NCBI GenBank assembly: GCA_902800305.1
Contig: CADCDP010000016.1
Span: forward strand, 22,914-86,913
Reading direction: 5' to 3'
Origin: an uncultured Bacteroidales bacterium
Lineage (GTDB): Bacteria; Bacteroidota; Bacteroidia; Bacteroidales; Bacteroidaceae
Length of the DNA: 64,000 nt
The notes below the pieces were generated by a model. It was not told the DNA's origin. It searched no databases and was given only the letters and a program-made list of their open reading frames with translations. Each line of letters opens with the position of its first letter. Position 1 is the stretch's first letter. Positions 11,385 to 20,847 of this stretch are shown here, piece by piece. A program made the position numbers and the translations under genes.

Positions 11385-11803
11385 CGATAGAAGAAATACA
11401 ACAGGAGGTCATCGAGGAGTTTGAAGGCTTCGACGATTGGATGGACAAGTACCAGATGCTCATCGACCTGGGTAGCGAACAGGAACCGCTGCCAGAAAAG
11501 TATAAGACAGAAAGCAACCTGATTGATGGATGCCAAAGCCGTGTGTGGCTGGTGGCAGAACTCACGCCAGAAGGAACTATCAGCTTTCGAGCTGAGAGTG
11601 ATGCGCTCATCGTGAAGGGCATCGTGACCCTACTGATTCGTGTGCTCGACGGCCACACGCCAGACGAGATTCTTACGGCGAATCTCCATTTCATTGAGGA
11701 CATCGGGCTGAAGGAGCACCTTTCGCCTACTCGCAGTAATGGACTTCTCGCCATGGTGAAGCAAATGAGGCTGTATGCCTTGGCGTATAAACAGACCCTA
11801 TGA
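11381..11803 (+). CDS. sufE: SufE family sulfur acceptor protein
   Basis: A 140-residue SufE-like protein. The conserved motif NLIDGCQSRVWL holds the acceptor Cys at position 51, the same position as in E. coli SufE; it takes persulfide from the cysteine desulfurase SufS for Fe-S cluster assembly. Length is normal for the family. The start used is the ATG overlapping the previous stop (ATGA). No sufS, sufB, sufC or sufD gene is in the window, so it is separated from its usual partners, as is often the case for stand-alone SufE genes. It overlaps the next gene by four bases as well. Confidence 0.88.
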   Translation: MTIEEIQQEVIEEFEGFDDWMDKYQMLIDLGSEQEPLPEKYKTESNLIDGCQSRVWLVAELTPEGTISFRAESDALIVKGIVTLLIRVLDGHTPDEILTANLHFIEDIGLKEHLSPTRSNGLLAMVKQMRLYALAYKQTL

Positions 11804-13638
11804 AGGAATTTTACCAACAAATGGGCAAGTATTTTGCCCGCTACAAGGGATATATCGTCAGCACGTTCGCCATGAATGTGTTGGCTGCTATCTTCAATGT
11901 CTTTTCGTTCTCCATCCTCATCCCCATCTTGCAGATTCTCTTCAAGGTGAACACGGAGCGGTATGAGCTGATGGCATGGGAGTTTGGCAGTGTGGACGAA
12001 CTGGTGGGGGTAGCGAAAAACAATGGTTACTACTATTCGCAGATGCTGGTGGAGACTCAGGGACCTGCCACCACGCTGCTTATTTTGGGCATCCTGCTTG
12101 CCTTCCTCACGCTACTAAAGACGGCTGCCTACTTCGGCGGTTCTGCCTGTTTGATGCCGCTTCGCACGGGCATCATCCGCGACATCCGAGTAGATATCTA
12201 CAAGAAGATTCTCTCCCTACCCCTCTCGTTCTTCTCCGAGGAACGGAAGGGTGACATTCTGGCTCGTGTATCGACCGACGTGAACGAGATAGATGCCAGC
12301 ATCTCGTCGTCGCTTGACATGATTATCAAGAACCCCATCTTCATCATCGTCTATGTGGGCATACTTTTCGGCATGTCGTGGCAGCTCACGCTCTTCACTT
12401 TGCTTGTGGTGCCCATTCTGGCAGGAGGCATCGGCCGCATCGGCAAGAAACTGAAGGCCAGTTCGCTCTATGCCCAGTCGAAATGGAGCGACGGCATCAG
12501 CCAGATAGAGGAAACATTGGGCGGTCTCCGCATCATCAAGGCTTTCATCGCTGAGAAGAAGATGGAGAACCGCTTCACGAAGGTGAACAACGAATACCGC
12601 ACAGCCGCCATGCGTGTGGCCATCCGACAGTCGGCGGCACATCCTGTGAGCGAGTTTCTTGGCACTTGCATGATTGTCGCTGTGCTTTGGTTCGGAGGTT
12701 ATCTCATCTTCTCGGGCAATTCATCCATACAAGCCAGCGACTTCATCTTCTACCTCGTCATGCTCTACTCCACCCTCCAACCCATCAAAGACCTCTCGAA
12801 GGCTGGCTACAGCATCCAGAAGGGACTTGCGTCGATGGAGCGCATTAACAAGATTCTCGGAGCGGAGAACAACATTAAGGAGGTGGCTCAACCTCGAAAG
12901 ATTGAAGCACTCAACGACAAAATAGCATTGGAGAATGTGGGCTTTGCCTACACGCCAGGACACGAGATTCTGCACGATATCAGCATCACCATCCGCAAGG
13001 GTCAAACCATTGCGCTGGTGGGACAGTCGGGGTCAGGAAAGAGCACGTTGGTAGATCTCATCCCACGTTACCACGATGTCACATCTGGTGCCATCAAAAT
13101 CGACGGGGAAGATGTGCGCAACCTCTCCATCCATTCCTTACGAAGCCTCATCGGTAACGTGAACCAAGAGGCCATTCTTTTCAACGATACAGTATTTAAC
13201 AACATCGCTTTTGGAGTGGATAATGCCACACAGGAACAGGTGGAGGCAGCTGCCCGTATTGCCAATGCTCACGACTTCATCATGGAGATGGAGCAGGGCT
13301 ATCAAACCAACATAGGCGACCGTGGCTGCCGACTCTCTGGTGGGCAACGTCAACGTATTTCCATCGCACGTGCCATCCTCAAGAACCCTCCCATCCTCAT
13401 CCTCGACGAAGCCACTTCCGCCCTCGACACCGAGAGCGAGCGACTGGTGCAGGATGCTTTGGAGAAACTGATGAAGTCGCGCACCACTATCGCCATTGCC
13501 CACCGCCTCTCCACCATCAAACATGCCGACGAAATCTATGTGCTCCACGATGGTCACATCGTGGAACGTGGCACCCATGAGCAGCTCATAGCCACTAATG
13601 GCTACTACAAGAAGCTGAATGATATGCAAGCCTTATGA
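11800..13638 (+). CDS. MsbA-like ABC exporter, fused permease and ATPase
   Basis: A 612-residue half-transporter. The N-terminal half has about six membrane helices (first at about 18-50). The C-terminal ATPase has Walker A GQSGSGKST (about 408-416), signature LSGGQRQR, Walker B ILILDEATSALD and the switch-His region IAIAHRLSTI. Size and order fit the MsbA/lipid flippase group of type IV ABC exporters, which work as homodimers in the inner membrane; lipid A export is possible, but drug or peptide export cannot be excluded. It is the third gene of a translationally coupled operon (ATGA overlap with sufE). A palindromic repeat follows its stop codon. Confidence 0.85.
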   Translation: MKEFYQQMGKYFARYKGYIVSTFAMNVLAAIFNVFSFSILIPILQILFKVNTERYELMAWEFGSVDELVGVAKNNGYYYSQMLVETQGPATTLLILGILLAFLTLLKTAAYFGGSACLMPLRTGIIRDIRVDIYKKILSLPLSFFSEERKGDILARVSTDVNEIDASISSSLDMIIKNPIFIIVYVGILFGMSWQLTLFTLLVVPILAGGIGRIGKKLKASSLYAQSKWSDGISQIEETLGGLRIIKAFIAEKKMENRFTKVNNEYRTAAMRVAIRQSAAHPVSEFLGTCMIVAVLWFGGYLIFSGNSSIQASDFIFYLVMLYSTLQPIKDLSKAGYSIQKGLASMERINKILGAENNIKEVAQPRKIEALNDKIALENVGFAYTPGHEILHDISITIRKGQTIALVGQSGSGKSTLVDLIPRYHDVTSGAIKIDGEDVRNLSIHSLRSLIGNVNQEAILFNDTVFNNIAFGVDNATQEQVEAAARIANAHDFIMEMEQGYQTNIGDRGCRLSGGQRQRISIARAILKNPPILILDEATSALDTESERLVQDALEKLMKSRTTIAIAHRLSTIKHADEIYVLHDGHIVERGTHEQLIATNGYYKKLNDMQAL

Positions 13639-13646
13639 TTTAAATC

Positions 13647-13741
13647 ATAATGTAAAATGTATAATGTATAATGTAAAATAACCATGCGGCTTGCTTGCAT
13701 TGCGTTAGCCTTATTATACATTTTACATTATACATTGTACA
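13647..13741. terminator. AT-rich palindromic tandem repeat between convergent genes
   Basis: The left part (13647-13680) is built of 7-base units AATGTAA/AATGTAT. The right part (about 13712-13741) carries the complementary units (TACATTT, TACATTA). Between them is a short GC-richer loop region. The two can pair over about 30 bases. It lies between the stops of the ABC exporter and dprA, which converge, and its structure parallels the palindrome at 4543-4668. Terminator function is inferred. Confidence 0.55.
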
Positions 13742-14875
13742 TTACACATGGTGTATGATTCTATATCTGGCACCTCCTAGTGCCCTGACGATGCCCTTCA
13801 TTTCGAGGTCGAGAAGTATCATGCTGGCACGGGAGAAGGGAATGTTGGTTTCGACGGATATTTGATTGATGTGCTTGTCTTCTGCCTTTTTCAACACATT
13901 CACTATGGCACTTTCCTCCTCGTTCAAGTCGGGGAATAAATTGGGCTGAATGGCTTGCGGATTCTTTGTGACAGGAAGTGAGCTTTGCCATCCCATTGTT
14001 TCCAATAAGTCTTCCGCACGAGTCAACAAGGTGGCTTGTCGCTGATAGATGAGCCGGTTGCATCCTGCACTTTGTTCGTCATAAACACGTCCAGGGAAGG
14101 CAAACACCTCACGATTATAAGTATTGGACAATTCTGCCGTGATGAGTGAACCACCTTTTTCAAGACTTTCCACCACGATACAAGCGTCACAAAGTCCTGC
14201 CACAATGCGGTTGCGACGCACAAAATTCATCTTTTCGGGGGTAGTGTGCGACACATATTCCGTCAGCAACCCACCTCCCTGATGCACCATCTCTGCTGCT
14301 ACGGAACGATGCATGGAAGGGTAAATCATATCTAACCCATGAGCAAGCACACCCAAGGTAACCATACCATTGTTGAGTGCTGCACGATGGGCACAGATGT
14401 CGATGCCATAAGCCAATCCGCTCACAATCACCACATCGGGACAGCAACGTTTCAAGTCAGCCACGAAGGCATTACATAGTTCGCGTCCATACTCCGAACA
14501 CTTCCGCGTTCCTACTATATTAATAATGTGTGAGCTATTCAAGTCAGCAGTTCCAAAATAGTAGAGAAGAAGCGGTGCATCTTCGCATTCCTTCAACCGC
14601 TGAGGATAGTCGTCATCGTGGAGAGTGAGCACTTTCACACCTTTCTTCTCCACAAATTCCATCTCCTTTTCTGCCCTCTGCACGGCATTGTCCATTTGGG
14701 CAAAAGCACCCACAAGACGCTTGCTGGCATCGGGAATGAGACTCAAGATGTCTTTCCGATGGGCATACACCTCACTGGCCGACCCTACTGTGTCGTAGAG
14801 TATGCGGGCATTGAGCAGACTCAAACCATTGAGCTGGGTCAAGGCGATGGTATGGATGATTTCTTGGGTGTTCAC
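13742..14875 (-). CDS. dprA: DNA-processing protein DprA
   Basis: A 377-residue DprA/Smf protein. The Rossmann-like core is recognised by NIVGTRKCSEYGRE, SGLAYGIDICAHRAAL, LAHGLDMIYP, RNRIVAGLCDACIVVE and GSLITAELSNTYNREVFAFPG. The C-terminal about 70 residues are a winged-helix (DML1-like) domain. DprA binds incoming single-stranded DNA and loads RecA during transformation. The start is a GTG whose first base is the last base of the thioesterase TAG (TAGTG), so the two genes are coupled. The cytoplasmic location is expected. With comM (49378) the window carries two natural-transformation genes. Confidence 0.93.
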   Translation of the reverse strand: MNTQEIIHTIALTQLNGLSLLNARILYDTVGSASEVYAHRKDILSLIPDASKRLVGAFAQMDNAVQRAEKEMEFVEKKGVKVLTLHDDDYPQRLKECEDAPLLLYYFGTADLNSSHIINIVGTRKCSEYGRELCNAFVADLKRCCPDVVIVSGLAYGIDICAHRAALNNGMVTLGVLAHGLDMIYPSMHRSVAAEMVHQGGGLLTEYVSHTTPEKMNFVRRNRIVAGLCDACIVVESLEKGGSLITAELSNTYNREVFAFPGRVYDEQSAGCNRLIYQRQATLLTRAEDLLETMGWQSSLPVTKNPQAIQPNLFPDLNEEESAIVNVLKKAEDKHINQISVETNIPFSRASMILLDLEMKGIVRALGGARYRIIHHV

Positions 14876-15279
14876 TATTGCAGGAAGGGTGCGAATTTCT
14901 TGTTCAGTTCAGGACTGTCGGACAGGACTCCATTGACCAGACAGACGGAATCTACTTGGGCACGGACGCAGAGCTTCATGTCGGGCAGACGGAAGATGTC
15001 TTGCATGAAGACGTATTTCACGTTGTCTTTCTTCACCCAAAGCTTGGTCACGTATTCGTTGCCACTCTTCAGCGGCACCTTGAACTGCATGGTGAGTCGA
15101 GCCACCACAGCATCGGTGCCCTGTTCGTGAAGACGGGCAAAGCTGATGTCGTGTGCCAAGAGAAACTCGTGGCGGCAATGTTCAAGATAGTGCTGATAAT
15201 TAGCGTTGTTGACAATTCCCTGAAGGTCGCATTCGTAGTCGCGCACCTTGTCTTTCAATTCGAAGATATAATTTGCCAT
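14875..15279 (-). CDS. YbgC-like hotdog acyl-CoA thioesterase
   Basis: A 134-residue single hotdog-fold protein of the 4-hydroxybenzoyl-CoA thioesterase/YbgC group. The N-terminal strand and the catalytic region are visible in VRDYECDLQGIVNNANYQ: the usual Asp of the family (YxDxDxxGxVxH) aligns with D in ECDLQG, and Asn replaces the usual His in VNNANY. It would hydrolyse an acyl-CoA or acyl-ACP; the substrate is unknown. It lies between an extended YitT gene (one base away) and dprA (one-base overlap), in what looks like one minus-strand operon beginning with leuS. Confidence 0.78.
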   Translation of the reverse strand: MANYIFELKDKVRDYECDLQGIVNNANYQHYLEHCRHEFLLAHDISFARLHEQGTDAVVARLTMQFKVPLKSGNEYVTKLWVKKDNVKYVFMQDIFRLPDMKLCVRAQVDSVCLVNGVLSDSPELNKKFAPFLQ

Positions 15280-15280
15280 G

Positions 15281-16552
15281 TTATTTGTTCTTTTGTTTTT
15301 TATGAATCCTCTGGTCGTCTAAGTGGCTTCTCAGTTCGTCGAGGTTTGCAAACTCGCTGATGTCATATTCTGCTTGGTCGTAGTTGCCCTGCACGAGGGT
15401 GACGGTGCCATCGCGATCCAAGTAGAAGGCATCGAAGCCAAAGAATTTCTTGACGAAGGAGACACGCTTTCGAGGTTCCTGCCCGAGGATGACAGAATAG
15501 AATTCTTTGCGTGTGTCGCAACCCACTTGCAAGAGCGAACGGATGTCGTAGTAATCGCCAAGAGCTTGCTGAGCGGTGTCTATCTTGGTCGTGTTGTTGG
15601 TCACACAGACGAGTACAGCACGTTTCTTATTGCGGTCGGCCTTGGGACGTTTATCGCTCACTTTGAACTGGTCGAATCCCTCGCCCCACACACCACTGGC
15701 ATCAGTCATAGAGACAAATGCGTAAGGGTCTATCTGCTTAACCATCCGCTGTATCATGGCTTGTTCCCGACGACGGATGACACTGATAATCACCTTACGG
15801 TCGGTGTGGGTGAACCAACCCTCACCGTTCAGCACCGTCACACCATGATGGGTCTGCACGATGGCATCGGCAATGGCATCGGCATTTCGGGAGAAAATCA
15901 TAAACTGTACAGATTGGTGCCGACGACGCATCCAGTAGTCAATCGTCGTGGAACAGATGAAGAGCATGACGAAGCCGTAGATGACACGGAACCAATCGTG
16001 GAAAATGAAGTAGCAGGAAGAGATGATGACGACATCGCAAGCCATGATGACGCTGCCGAGCGACATGGGCCTGTATTTGTGAACAATGGCAGCGATGATG
16101 TCGGTACCGCCTGTGGAACCGTTGTTCTCGAAACAGAGTGCCACACCCGAACCACAGAGGATAGCACCAAGAACACAGGCCATGAAGGATTCGTCACCAA
16201 TGTATTGAGGCAGCATCATGGATGCCGGATTGGAGGGGTCAGGCACTTCGATGATACGCTGGAAAAGCCACAACACGAAGGTCATGAAGAAGACGGCATA
16301 GATGGTCTTGATGCAGAACCGAATGCCCAATTCCTTAATGGCAATGATGAGCAGAATGATGTTGATGACCACGTAAGTGACCTGCACCTCGATACCTGTG
16401 GCATAGTAGATGATGGATGCCACACCTGCCACACCACCTGTCGTAAGGTTGTAAGGAAGCATGAACACCGTCACACCCATAGCATAAAGGATTACACCCA
16501 CAGAGATGAGGGCGTAATCCTTCAGTTCATGAAAAAGGTTGGATTGGGTCAT
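15281..16552 (-). CDS. YitT-family membrane protein with an extra C-terminal domain
   Basis: A 423-residue protein starting with [15 protein letters not shown]. The first about 200 residues hold five or six membrane helices with the YitT signature (LPYNLTTGGVAGVASI, NNGSTGGTDIIAAI). Then comes the usual cytoplasmic DUF2179 domain (LNGEGWFTHTDRKVIISVI). YitT proteins normally end near 290 residues; this one continues for about 125 more (starting KKRAVLVCVTNNTTK), a region I do not recognise. Family function is uncertain, often annotated as a transporter. The start overlaps the leuS stop by one base (TAATG). An upstream in-frame ATG at 16627 lies inside leuS and is unlikely to be used. Confidence 0.8.
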   Translation of the reverse strand: MTQSNLFHELKDYALISVGVILYAMGVTVFMLPYNLTTGGVAGVASIIYYATGIEVQVTYVVINIILLIIAIKELGIRFCIKTIYAVFFMTFVLWLFQRIIEVPDPSNPASMMLPQYIGDESFMACVLGAILCGSGVALCFENNGSTGGTDIIAAIVHKYRPMSLGSVIMACDVVIISSCYFIFHDWFRVIYGFVMLFICSTTIDYWMRRRHQSVQFMIFSRNADAIADAIVQTHHGVTVLNGEGWFTHTDRKVIISVIRRREQAMIQRMVKQIDPYAFVSMTDASGVWGEGFDQFKVSDKRPKADRNKKRAVLVCVTNNTTKIDTAQQALGDYYDIRSLLQVGCDTRKEFYSVILGQEPRKRVSFVKKFFGFDAFYLDRDGTVTLVQGNYDQAEYDISEFANLDELRSHLDDQRIHKKQKNK

Positions 16553-19395
16553 TATTTTTTGAGTACTACGTTGATCATTTTGCCAGGCACAACAATGACT
16601 TTTGCCACCGTGAAGCCTTCCATCCACTTGGCCGACTGTGGACAGGCAAGTGCAGCCTTTTCAGCCTCTTCCTTGCTGACATCAGCAGGGAACTCCAGTG
16701 GGAAACGTGCTTTACCGTTGAATGCCACCATCATCTTCACAGAGTCCTCTTTCAGGTAGTCCTCGTTGAAGGCTGGCCAAGGAGCATCACAAACAGTAGT
16801 GGTGTGTCCCAGCAAGTGCCAGAGTTCTTCTGCCAAATGAGGACAGAATGGAGCCAACAGGATGGTGAGTGCTTCCTTCACCTCGCAGCTTGTGCTCTTC
16901 AGCTTGGTGAGTTCGTTCAGGCATACCATGAAGGCAGCGATGGACGTATTGTAAGAGAACACCTCGATGTCGGCAGTCACTTTCTTGATGAGAGTATGCA
17001 AAGCTTTCAGTTCCTCCTTAGATGCAGCACCATCGGTTGCGTTGATGGTACCATCCTCATTCGTCATGAACTTCCATAGTTTCTTCAAGAATCTGTGGCA
17101 ACCGTCAATACCGTTCGTGTCCCAAGGCTTGCTCTGCTCCACAGGACCCAGGAACATCTCATAGAGACGCAAAGTATCGGCACCAAACTTCTCCACAATC
17201 ATGTCGGGATTGACCACGTTGAACATACTCTTCGACATCTTCTCCACAGCCCATCCACAGATGTACTTGCCCTCATCGTTGAGGATAAACTCAGCAGTTG
17301 CATACTCAGGACGCCAAGCCTTGAAGGCTTCCACATCGAGGATGTCGGCACTCACAATGTTCACATCCACATGGATAGGAGTGACATCGTAGCCATCCTT
17401 CTTATCAGACGAAACAAACGTGTTCGTGTCCTTGATGCGATACACAAAGTTGCTTCGTCCCTGAATCATGCCCTGATTGATGAGCTTCTGGAAAGGTTCT
17501 TCCTTGCAAGAGATGCCCAAATCGAACAGGAACTTGTTCCAGAAACGGCTGTAAATCAAGTGACCTGTAGCATGCTCACTACCACCCACATAGAGGTCAA
17601 CATTCTGCCAATACTCATCAGCATCCTTGCTTACAAGTGCCTCGTTGTTGTGTGGATCCATATAACGCAGATAGTAAGCCGAACTACCTGCAAAACCAGG
17701 CATAGTGTAGAGTTCGATGGGGAACACCGTCTTGTTATCTATCTTCGTGTTCTCCACAATCTTCTTGTTCACCTCATCCCAAGCCCAAACGGTAGCATTG
17801 CCGAGTGGAGGCTCACCTGTCTCCGTAGGCAGGAACTTATCCACCTCTGGCAATTCGATAGGCAGACAATCCTCTGGAATCATCGTGGGGATGCCATTCT
17901 TGTAATACACAGGGAAAGGCTCACCCCAATAACGCTGACGAGAGAATATGGCATCGCGCAGACGGTAGTTCACCTTCACACGACCCAATCCTGCTTCCTT
18001 CACATATTTTTTGGTGGCAGCAATCGCCTCCTTCACAGTCAATCCGTTGAGGCTGAAATCGATGTATGGCTTCACATCCTTGCGAGGTGAGTTGCATACA
18101 ATACCTTCCTTGGCATCGTAACTCTCTTCACTAATGTCAGCACCCTCAATCAGAGGAATAATTGGCAAGTTGAAGTGCTTGGCAAAGGCGTAGTCACGGC
18201 TATCGTGAGCAGGCACAGCCATGATGGCACCCGTACCATAACCAGCCAATACATATTCTGAAATCCAGATAGGATTCTTCTCGCCTGTAAAAGGATTGAT
18301 GGCATACGAGCCAGAGAACACACCCGTCACCTTGTGGTCAATCATGCGTTCACGCTCTGTGCGACCCTTCACATACTTGATATATTCCTCCACAGCAGCC
18401 TTCTGTTCAGGGGTCGTTACCTTCTCTACGAGTTCACTTTCAGGAGCCAAAACCATGAAAGTCACACCAAACATCGTGTCAGCACGCGTGGTGAAGATAG
18501 TAAAGCTCTCGTCGCTATCAGCAATTTGAAATTCCACTTCAGCACCTTCAGAGCGTCCAATCCAGTTCTTCTGCGTCTCCTTGATAGAATCACTCCACTG
18601 AATCGTCTCAAGGCCATCCAACAATCTTTGGGAATAAGCACTCACACGCAGGCACCACTGGCGCATCTTCTTCTGCTCCACAGGGAAACCACCACGCACA
18701 CTCACACCATCAACAACTTCATCATTCGCCAACACAGTGCCCAAACCTGCACACCAGTTCACCATCGTCTCACCCATAAAGGCAATGCGGTAGTTCATCA
18801 GCACATCACTCTGCTGCTTCTCATCCATTGCTTTCCATTCGGCAGCGGTGAACGAAAGGTTCTCTGTCTGAGCCACATCCAAGCCCTCTGTTCCCTTCTC
18901 TTCAAAGTGCTTAATTAACTGTTCAATAGGTTGAGCCGACTGGCATTTGTTGCAGAAGAACGAGTTGAACATCTTTTGGAAAGCCCATTGTGTCCATTTG
19001 TAGTAGTTAGGAGCACAAGTGCGCACCTCTCTGTCCCAATCGAAGCAAAAGCCAATCTTGTCCAACTGCTCACGATAGCGGTCAATATTCTGGAAGGTGG
19101 TCTTTTCTGGGTGCTGACCCGTCTGGATAGCATACTGCTCAGCGGGCAATCCATACGCATCATAACCCATTGGATTCAGGACATTAAAGCCCTGCAACCT
19201 TTTATACCTTGCATAGATGTCACTCGCAATATATCCCAGAGGGTGTCCCACGTGCAAACCTGCCCCACTCGGATAGGGGAACATATTCAACACATAAAAC
19301 TTCGGTTTACTCTTATCCTCGACAACCTTGTAGATCTTTTCCTCCACCCACTTCTGTTGCCATTTTTTCTCAATCTCTCTAAAATTGTATTCCAT
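16552..19395 (-). CDS. leuS: leucyl-tRNA synthetase
   Basis: A 947-residue class I synthetase that charges tRNA-Leu. The HIGH-type motif is in [16 protein letters not shown] near residue 40; the KMSKS loop is in [16 protein letters not shown] in the last third. Between them lies a large CP1 editing domain ([17 protein letters not shown]). The anticodon-binding helical domain and a short C-terminal domain complete it. Length is normal for bacterial LeuRS. A repeated promoter cassette with the -7 box TACCTTTG lies about 27 bases upstream. It appears to lead an operon with the YitT, thioesterase and dprA genes. Confidence 0.97.
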   Translation of the reverse strand: MEYNFREIEKKWQQKWVEEKIYKVVEDKSKPKFYVLNMFPYPSGAGLHVGHPLGYIASDIYARYKRLQGFNVLNPMGYDAYGLPAEQYAIQTGQHPEKTTFQNIDRYREQLDKIGFCFDWDREVRTCAPNYYKWTQWAFQKMFNSFFCNKCQSAQPIEQLIKHFEEKGTEGLDVAQTENLSFTAAEWKAMDEKQQSDVLMNYRIAFMGETMVNWCAGLGTVLANDEVVDGVSVRGGFPVEQKKMRQWCLRVSAYSQRLLDGLETIQWSDSIKETQKNWIGRSEGAEVEFQIADSDESFTIFTTRADTMFGVTFMVLAPESELVEKVTTPEQKAAVEEYIKYVKGRTERERMIDHKVTGVFSGSYAINPFTGEKNPIWISEYVLAGYGTGAIMAVPAHDSRDYAFAKHFNLPIIPLIEGADISEESYDAKEGIVCNSPRKDVKPYIDFSLNGLTVKEAIAATKKYVKEAGLGRVKVNYRLRDAIFSRQRYWGEPFPVYYKNGIPTMIPEDCLPIELPEVDKFLPTETGEPPLGNATVWAWDEVNKKIVENTKIDNKTVFPIELYTMPGFAGSSAYYLRYMDPHNNEALVSKDADEYWQNVDLYVGGSEHATGHLIYSRFWNKFLFDLGISCKEEPFQKLINQGMIQGRSNFVYRIKDTNTFVSSDKKDGYDVTPIHVDVNIVSADILDVEAFKAWRPEYATAEFILNDEGKYICGWAVEKMSKSMFNVVNPDMIVEKFGADTLRLYEMFLGPVEQSKPWDTNGIDGCHRFLKKLWKFMTNEDGTINATDGAASKEELKALHTLIKKVTADIEVFSYNTSIAAFMVCLNELTKLKSTSCEVKEALTILLAPFCPHLAEELWHLLGHTTTVCDAPWPAFNEDYLKEDSVKMMVAFNGKARFPLEFPADVSKEEAEKAALACPQSAKWMEGFTVAKVIVVPGKMINVVLKK

Positions 19396-19418
19396 TTTGT
19401 TTCAGTAGTTTAATTTTG

Positions 19419-19518
19419 AGTGCAAAGGTACGAAAATTAAATGATAAATGATAAATGATAAATGATAAATGAGCACAATACAAAGGGAAAAAGCCTTTTT
19501 TCACTTTTATTGTCGAAC
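19419..19518 (-). promoter_or_regulatory. repeated promoter cassette with ATTTATC tandem repeats, upstream of leuS
   Basis: On the minus strand this 100-base block runs from GTTCGACAATAAAAG through four to five 7-base ATTTATC units to TTTTCGTACCTTTGCAC. The -7 box TACCTTTG is at 19422-19429. The block is about 95% identical by eye to 24473-24571, which precedes the FKBP gene in the other orientation. It is the nearest promoter to leuS. Confidence 0.7.
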
Positions 19519-19542
19519 GTGAGTACTTTCGACAGAGTCAAA

Positions 19543-19612
19543 GGTACGAAAATTTTGGGTAAGAGAGTGAAAAGAGAGCTTGTTATCTTTTCCGAACGGG
19601 AAAAATTTATGC
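19543..19612 (-). promoter_or_regulatory. second repeated promoter cassette, in tandem upstream of leuS
   Basis: Seventy bases that match 10074-10143 (opposite strand) with two mismatches. On the minus strand the block ends in TTTTCGTACC followed by TTTG, again a TACCTTTG -7 box (19537-19544). It is joined to the cassette at 19419-19518 by a short link containing GTACTCACGTTCG, a string also found beside the copy near 10030. leuS therefore has two promoter-like cassettes in series. Confidence 0.6.
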
Positions 19613-19627
19613 AAAAAGACAAATTAT

Positions 19628-20017
19628 TTAAGGCTTCCCATCCTCTACAACCTCCACAGCATCTTCTTGTTCATAATAATAGGAATAGTCGATGCCCTTC
19701 ATGAACAACTCGCGGTCATCGATGCGGTCAGTCAAAGCTTTTTGGAGTAAATGCTTGATGGCATTAGCATCAGTCACACGTTTCTTGCCATCAGGAGCAG
19801 TCAGTTTCAACTGGTTAGTGGCACTAACCACTTCATTCTGTTCCTTTTTCAGCTTCGTTTTCAAATATTTCCAATAGTTACGGTTTTTCTGGTAATCGTT
19901 TTGCTCATTAATGGCTCCAACTATATCAAGTACAGAGAACCACCACTTGGAATGTTCCTCGTCCCAAATGGCTCGCACCTCATAATCCTTATAAAAACGA
20001 ATAGACTTCTTACTCAT
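19628..20017 (-). CDS. truncated BRO-N-type antirepressor-like protein
   Basis: A 129-residue protein. Its first about 80 residues look like the BRO/phage antirepressor N-terminal domain (FYKDYEVRAIWDEEHSKWWF, VLDIVGAIN, YWKYLKTKLKKEQ, VSATNQLKLTAPDGKK). Longer relatives continue with a DNA-damage-type C-terminal region; here the text changes after KKRVTDA and ends after about 45 unrelated residues. A good ribosome binding site (GGAGGG) precedes the ATG, 11 bases after the RhuM-like stop, so the two form a pair. Probable DNA-binding protein of phage or island origin, possibly shortened. The role is unknown. Confidence 0.6.
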   Translation of the reverse strand: MSKKSIRFYKDYEVRAIWDEEHSKWWFSVLDIVGAINEQNDYQKNRNYWKYLKTKLKKEQNEVVSATNQLKLTAPDGKKRVTDANAIKHLLQKALTDRIDDRELFMKGIDYSYYYEQEDAVEVVEDGKP

Positions 20018-20028
20018 ATTTCGCCCTC

Positions 20029-20625
20029 CTATACTTTTGTGCTACTCAGTTTCTTCTGTTCCCGTTCAAATTGCTCCAAGAAATGAATCTCAACAGGTGT
20101 CAGTTCATTTTTCGTCCGCTCCTTGAATTTGTCATAATCAGCATCTGCCTTCGCTTTTGCCAGTTGTGCAGAGACACGTCCTGCATGAGTCAGAATGTCT
20201 TTCCGAGAAATACGCAGGAAATCATCGAGAATGGCAATCCAGTCCTTCATATACATAGGACGATGCTCCTCTGCTTGAAGTTCCGCAAAATCGAGGAACT
20301 GCACACCACGATAGGAATGTACACGATAGCCCACGCTGATAATCGTATCGAGGTTAAAATACTCAACAAGATGTGTCTGTACTTTCCCCTCAATCGCGCC
20401 ATGCTGAATGGTTGTTGCAAAATTTGCAACGACCACTTCTTTTTGTAGTTCCCCCTCCTCAAACACATTCTTAATATGCCTTGATATGGTAGATTTATTG
20501 CGTTGAAACAACTCCGCCATCTGATCAAGGCTAAGCCACACCGTCTCCCCTTGCAACCTTACCTCAATACGCGAATCTCCATCAGGAGTTTGATACAACA
20601 GTATTTGTCCTTTATCTTCGTTCAT
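20029..20625 (-). CDS. RhuM-family protein with an internal in-frame deletion
   Basis: A 198-residue protein of the RhuM family (named from a Salmonella island gene). The N-terminus is recognisable (ILLYQTPDGDSRIEVRL, ETVWLSLDQMAELFQRNKS), with a helix-turn-helix-like segment, then NLDTIISVGYRVHS. After GVQF (about residue 110) the text jumps to the family's C-terminal part (LDFAELQAEEHRPMYMKDW, LTHAGRVSAQLA). Full-length relatives have about 330 residues, with some 110-130 residues between these points. The deletion keeps the frame. I chose the ATG at 20625; an upstream ATG at 20673 adds a Lys-rich stretch unlike the family. Confidence 0.68.
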   Translation of the reverse strand: MNEDKGQILLYQTPDGDSRIEVRLQGETVWLSLDQMAELFQRNKSTISRHIKNVFEEGELQKEVVVANFATTIQHGAIEGKVQTHLVEYFNLDTIISVGYRVHSYRGVQFLDFAELQAEEHRPMYMKDWIAILDDFLRISRKDILTHAGRVSAQLAKAKADADYDKFKERTKNELTPVEIHFLEQFEREQKKLSSTKV

Positions 20626-20847
20626 GTTTCTTTTTTTTGCAAAGTTAATCATTTTTTTCAAACTCATCATCATAATTACCTTCCGCCCTTCATCGTATTT
20701 ACGTTGTGCTCGTCACCATAATTACGTTAGGCTCGCTATGAGAAGAGACGTCACCTCTTACCGTCGGGTGAGTCTATATTTCCGTGACAAACACGAGGAC
20801 TCTTTTTCGATGGCAATACACAAGGCATTTATAACGCTGTGTGGCAT

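Noticed and set aside
15323..16759. A 478-codon frame opposite the YitT and leuS genes
   Set aside because: Antisense to two clear genes, with a His/Asp-rich composition typical of shadow frames.
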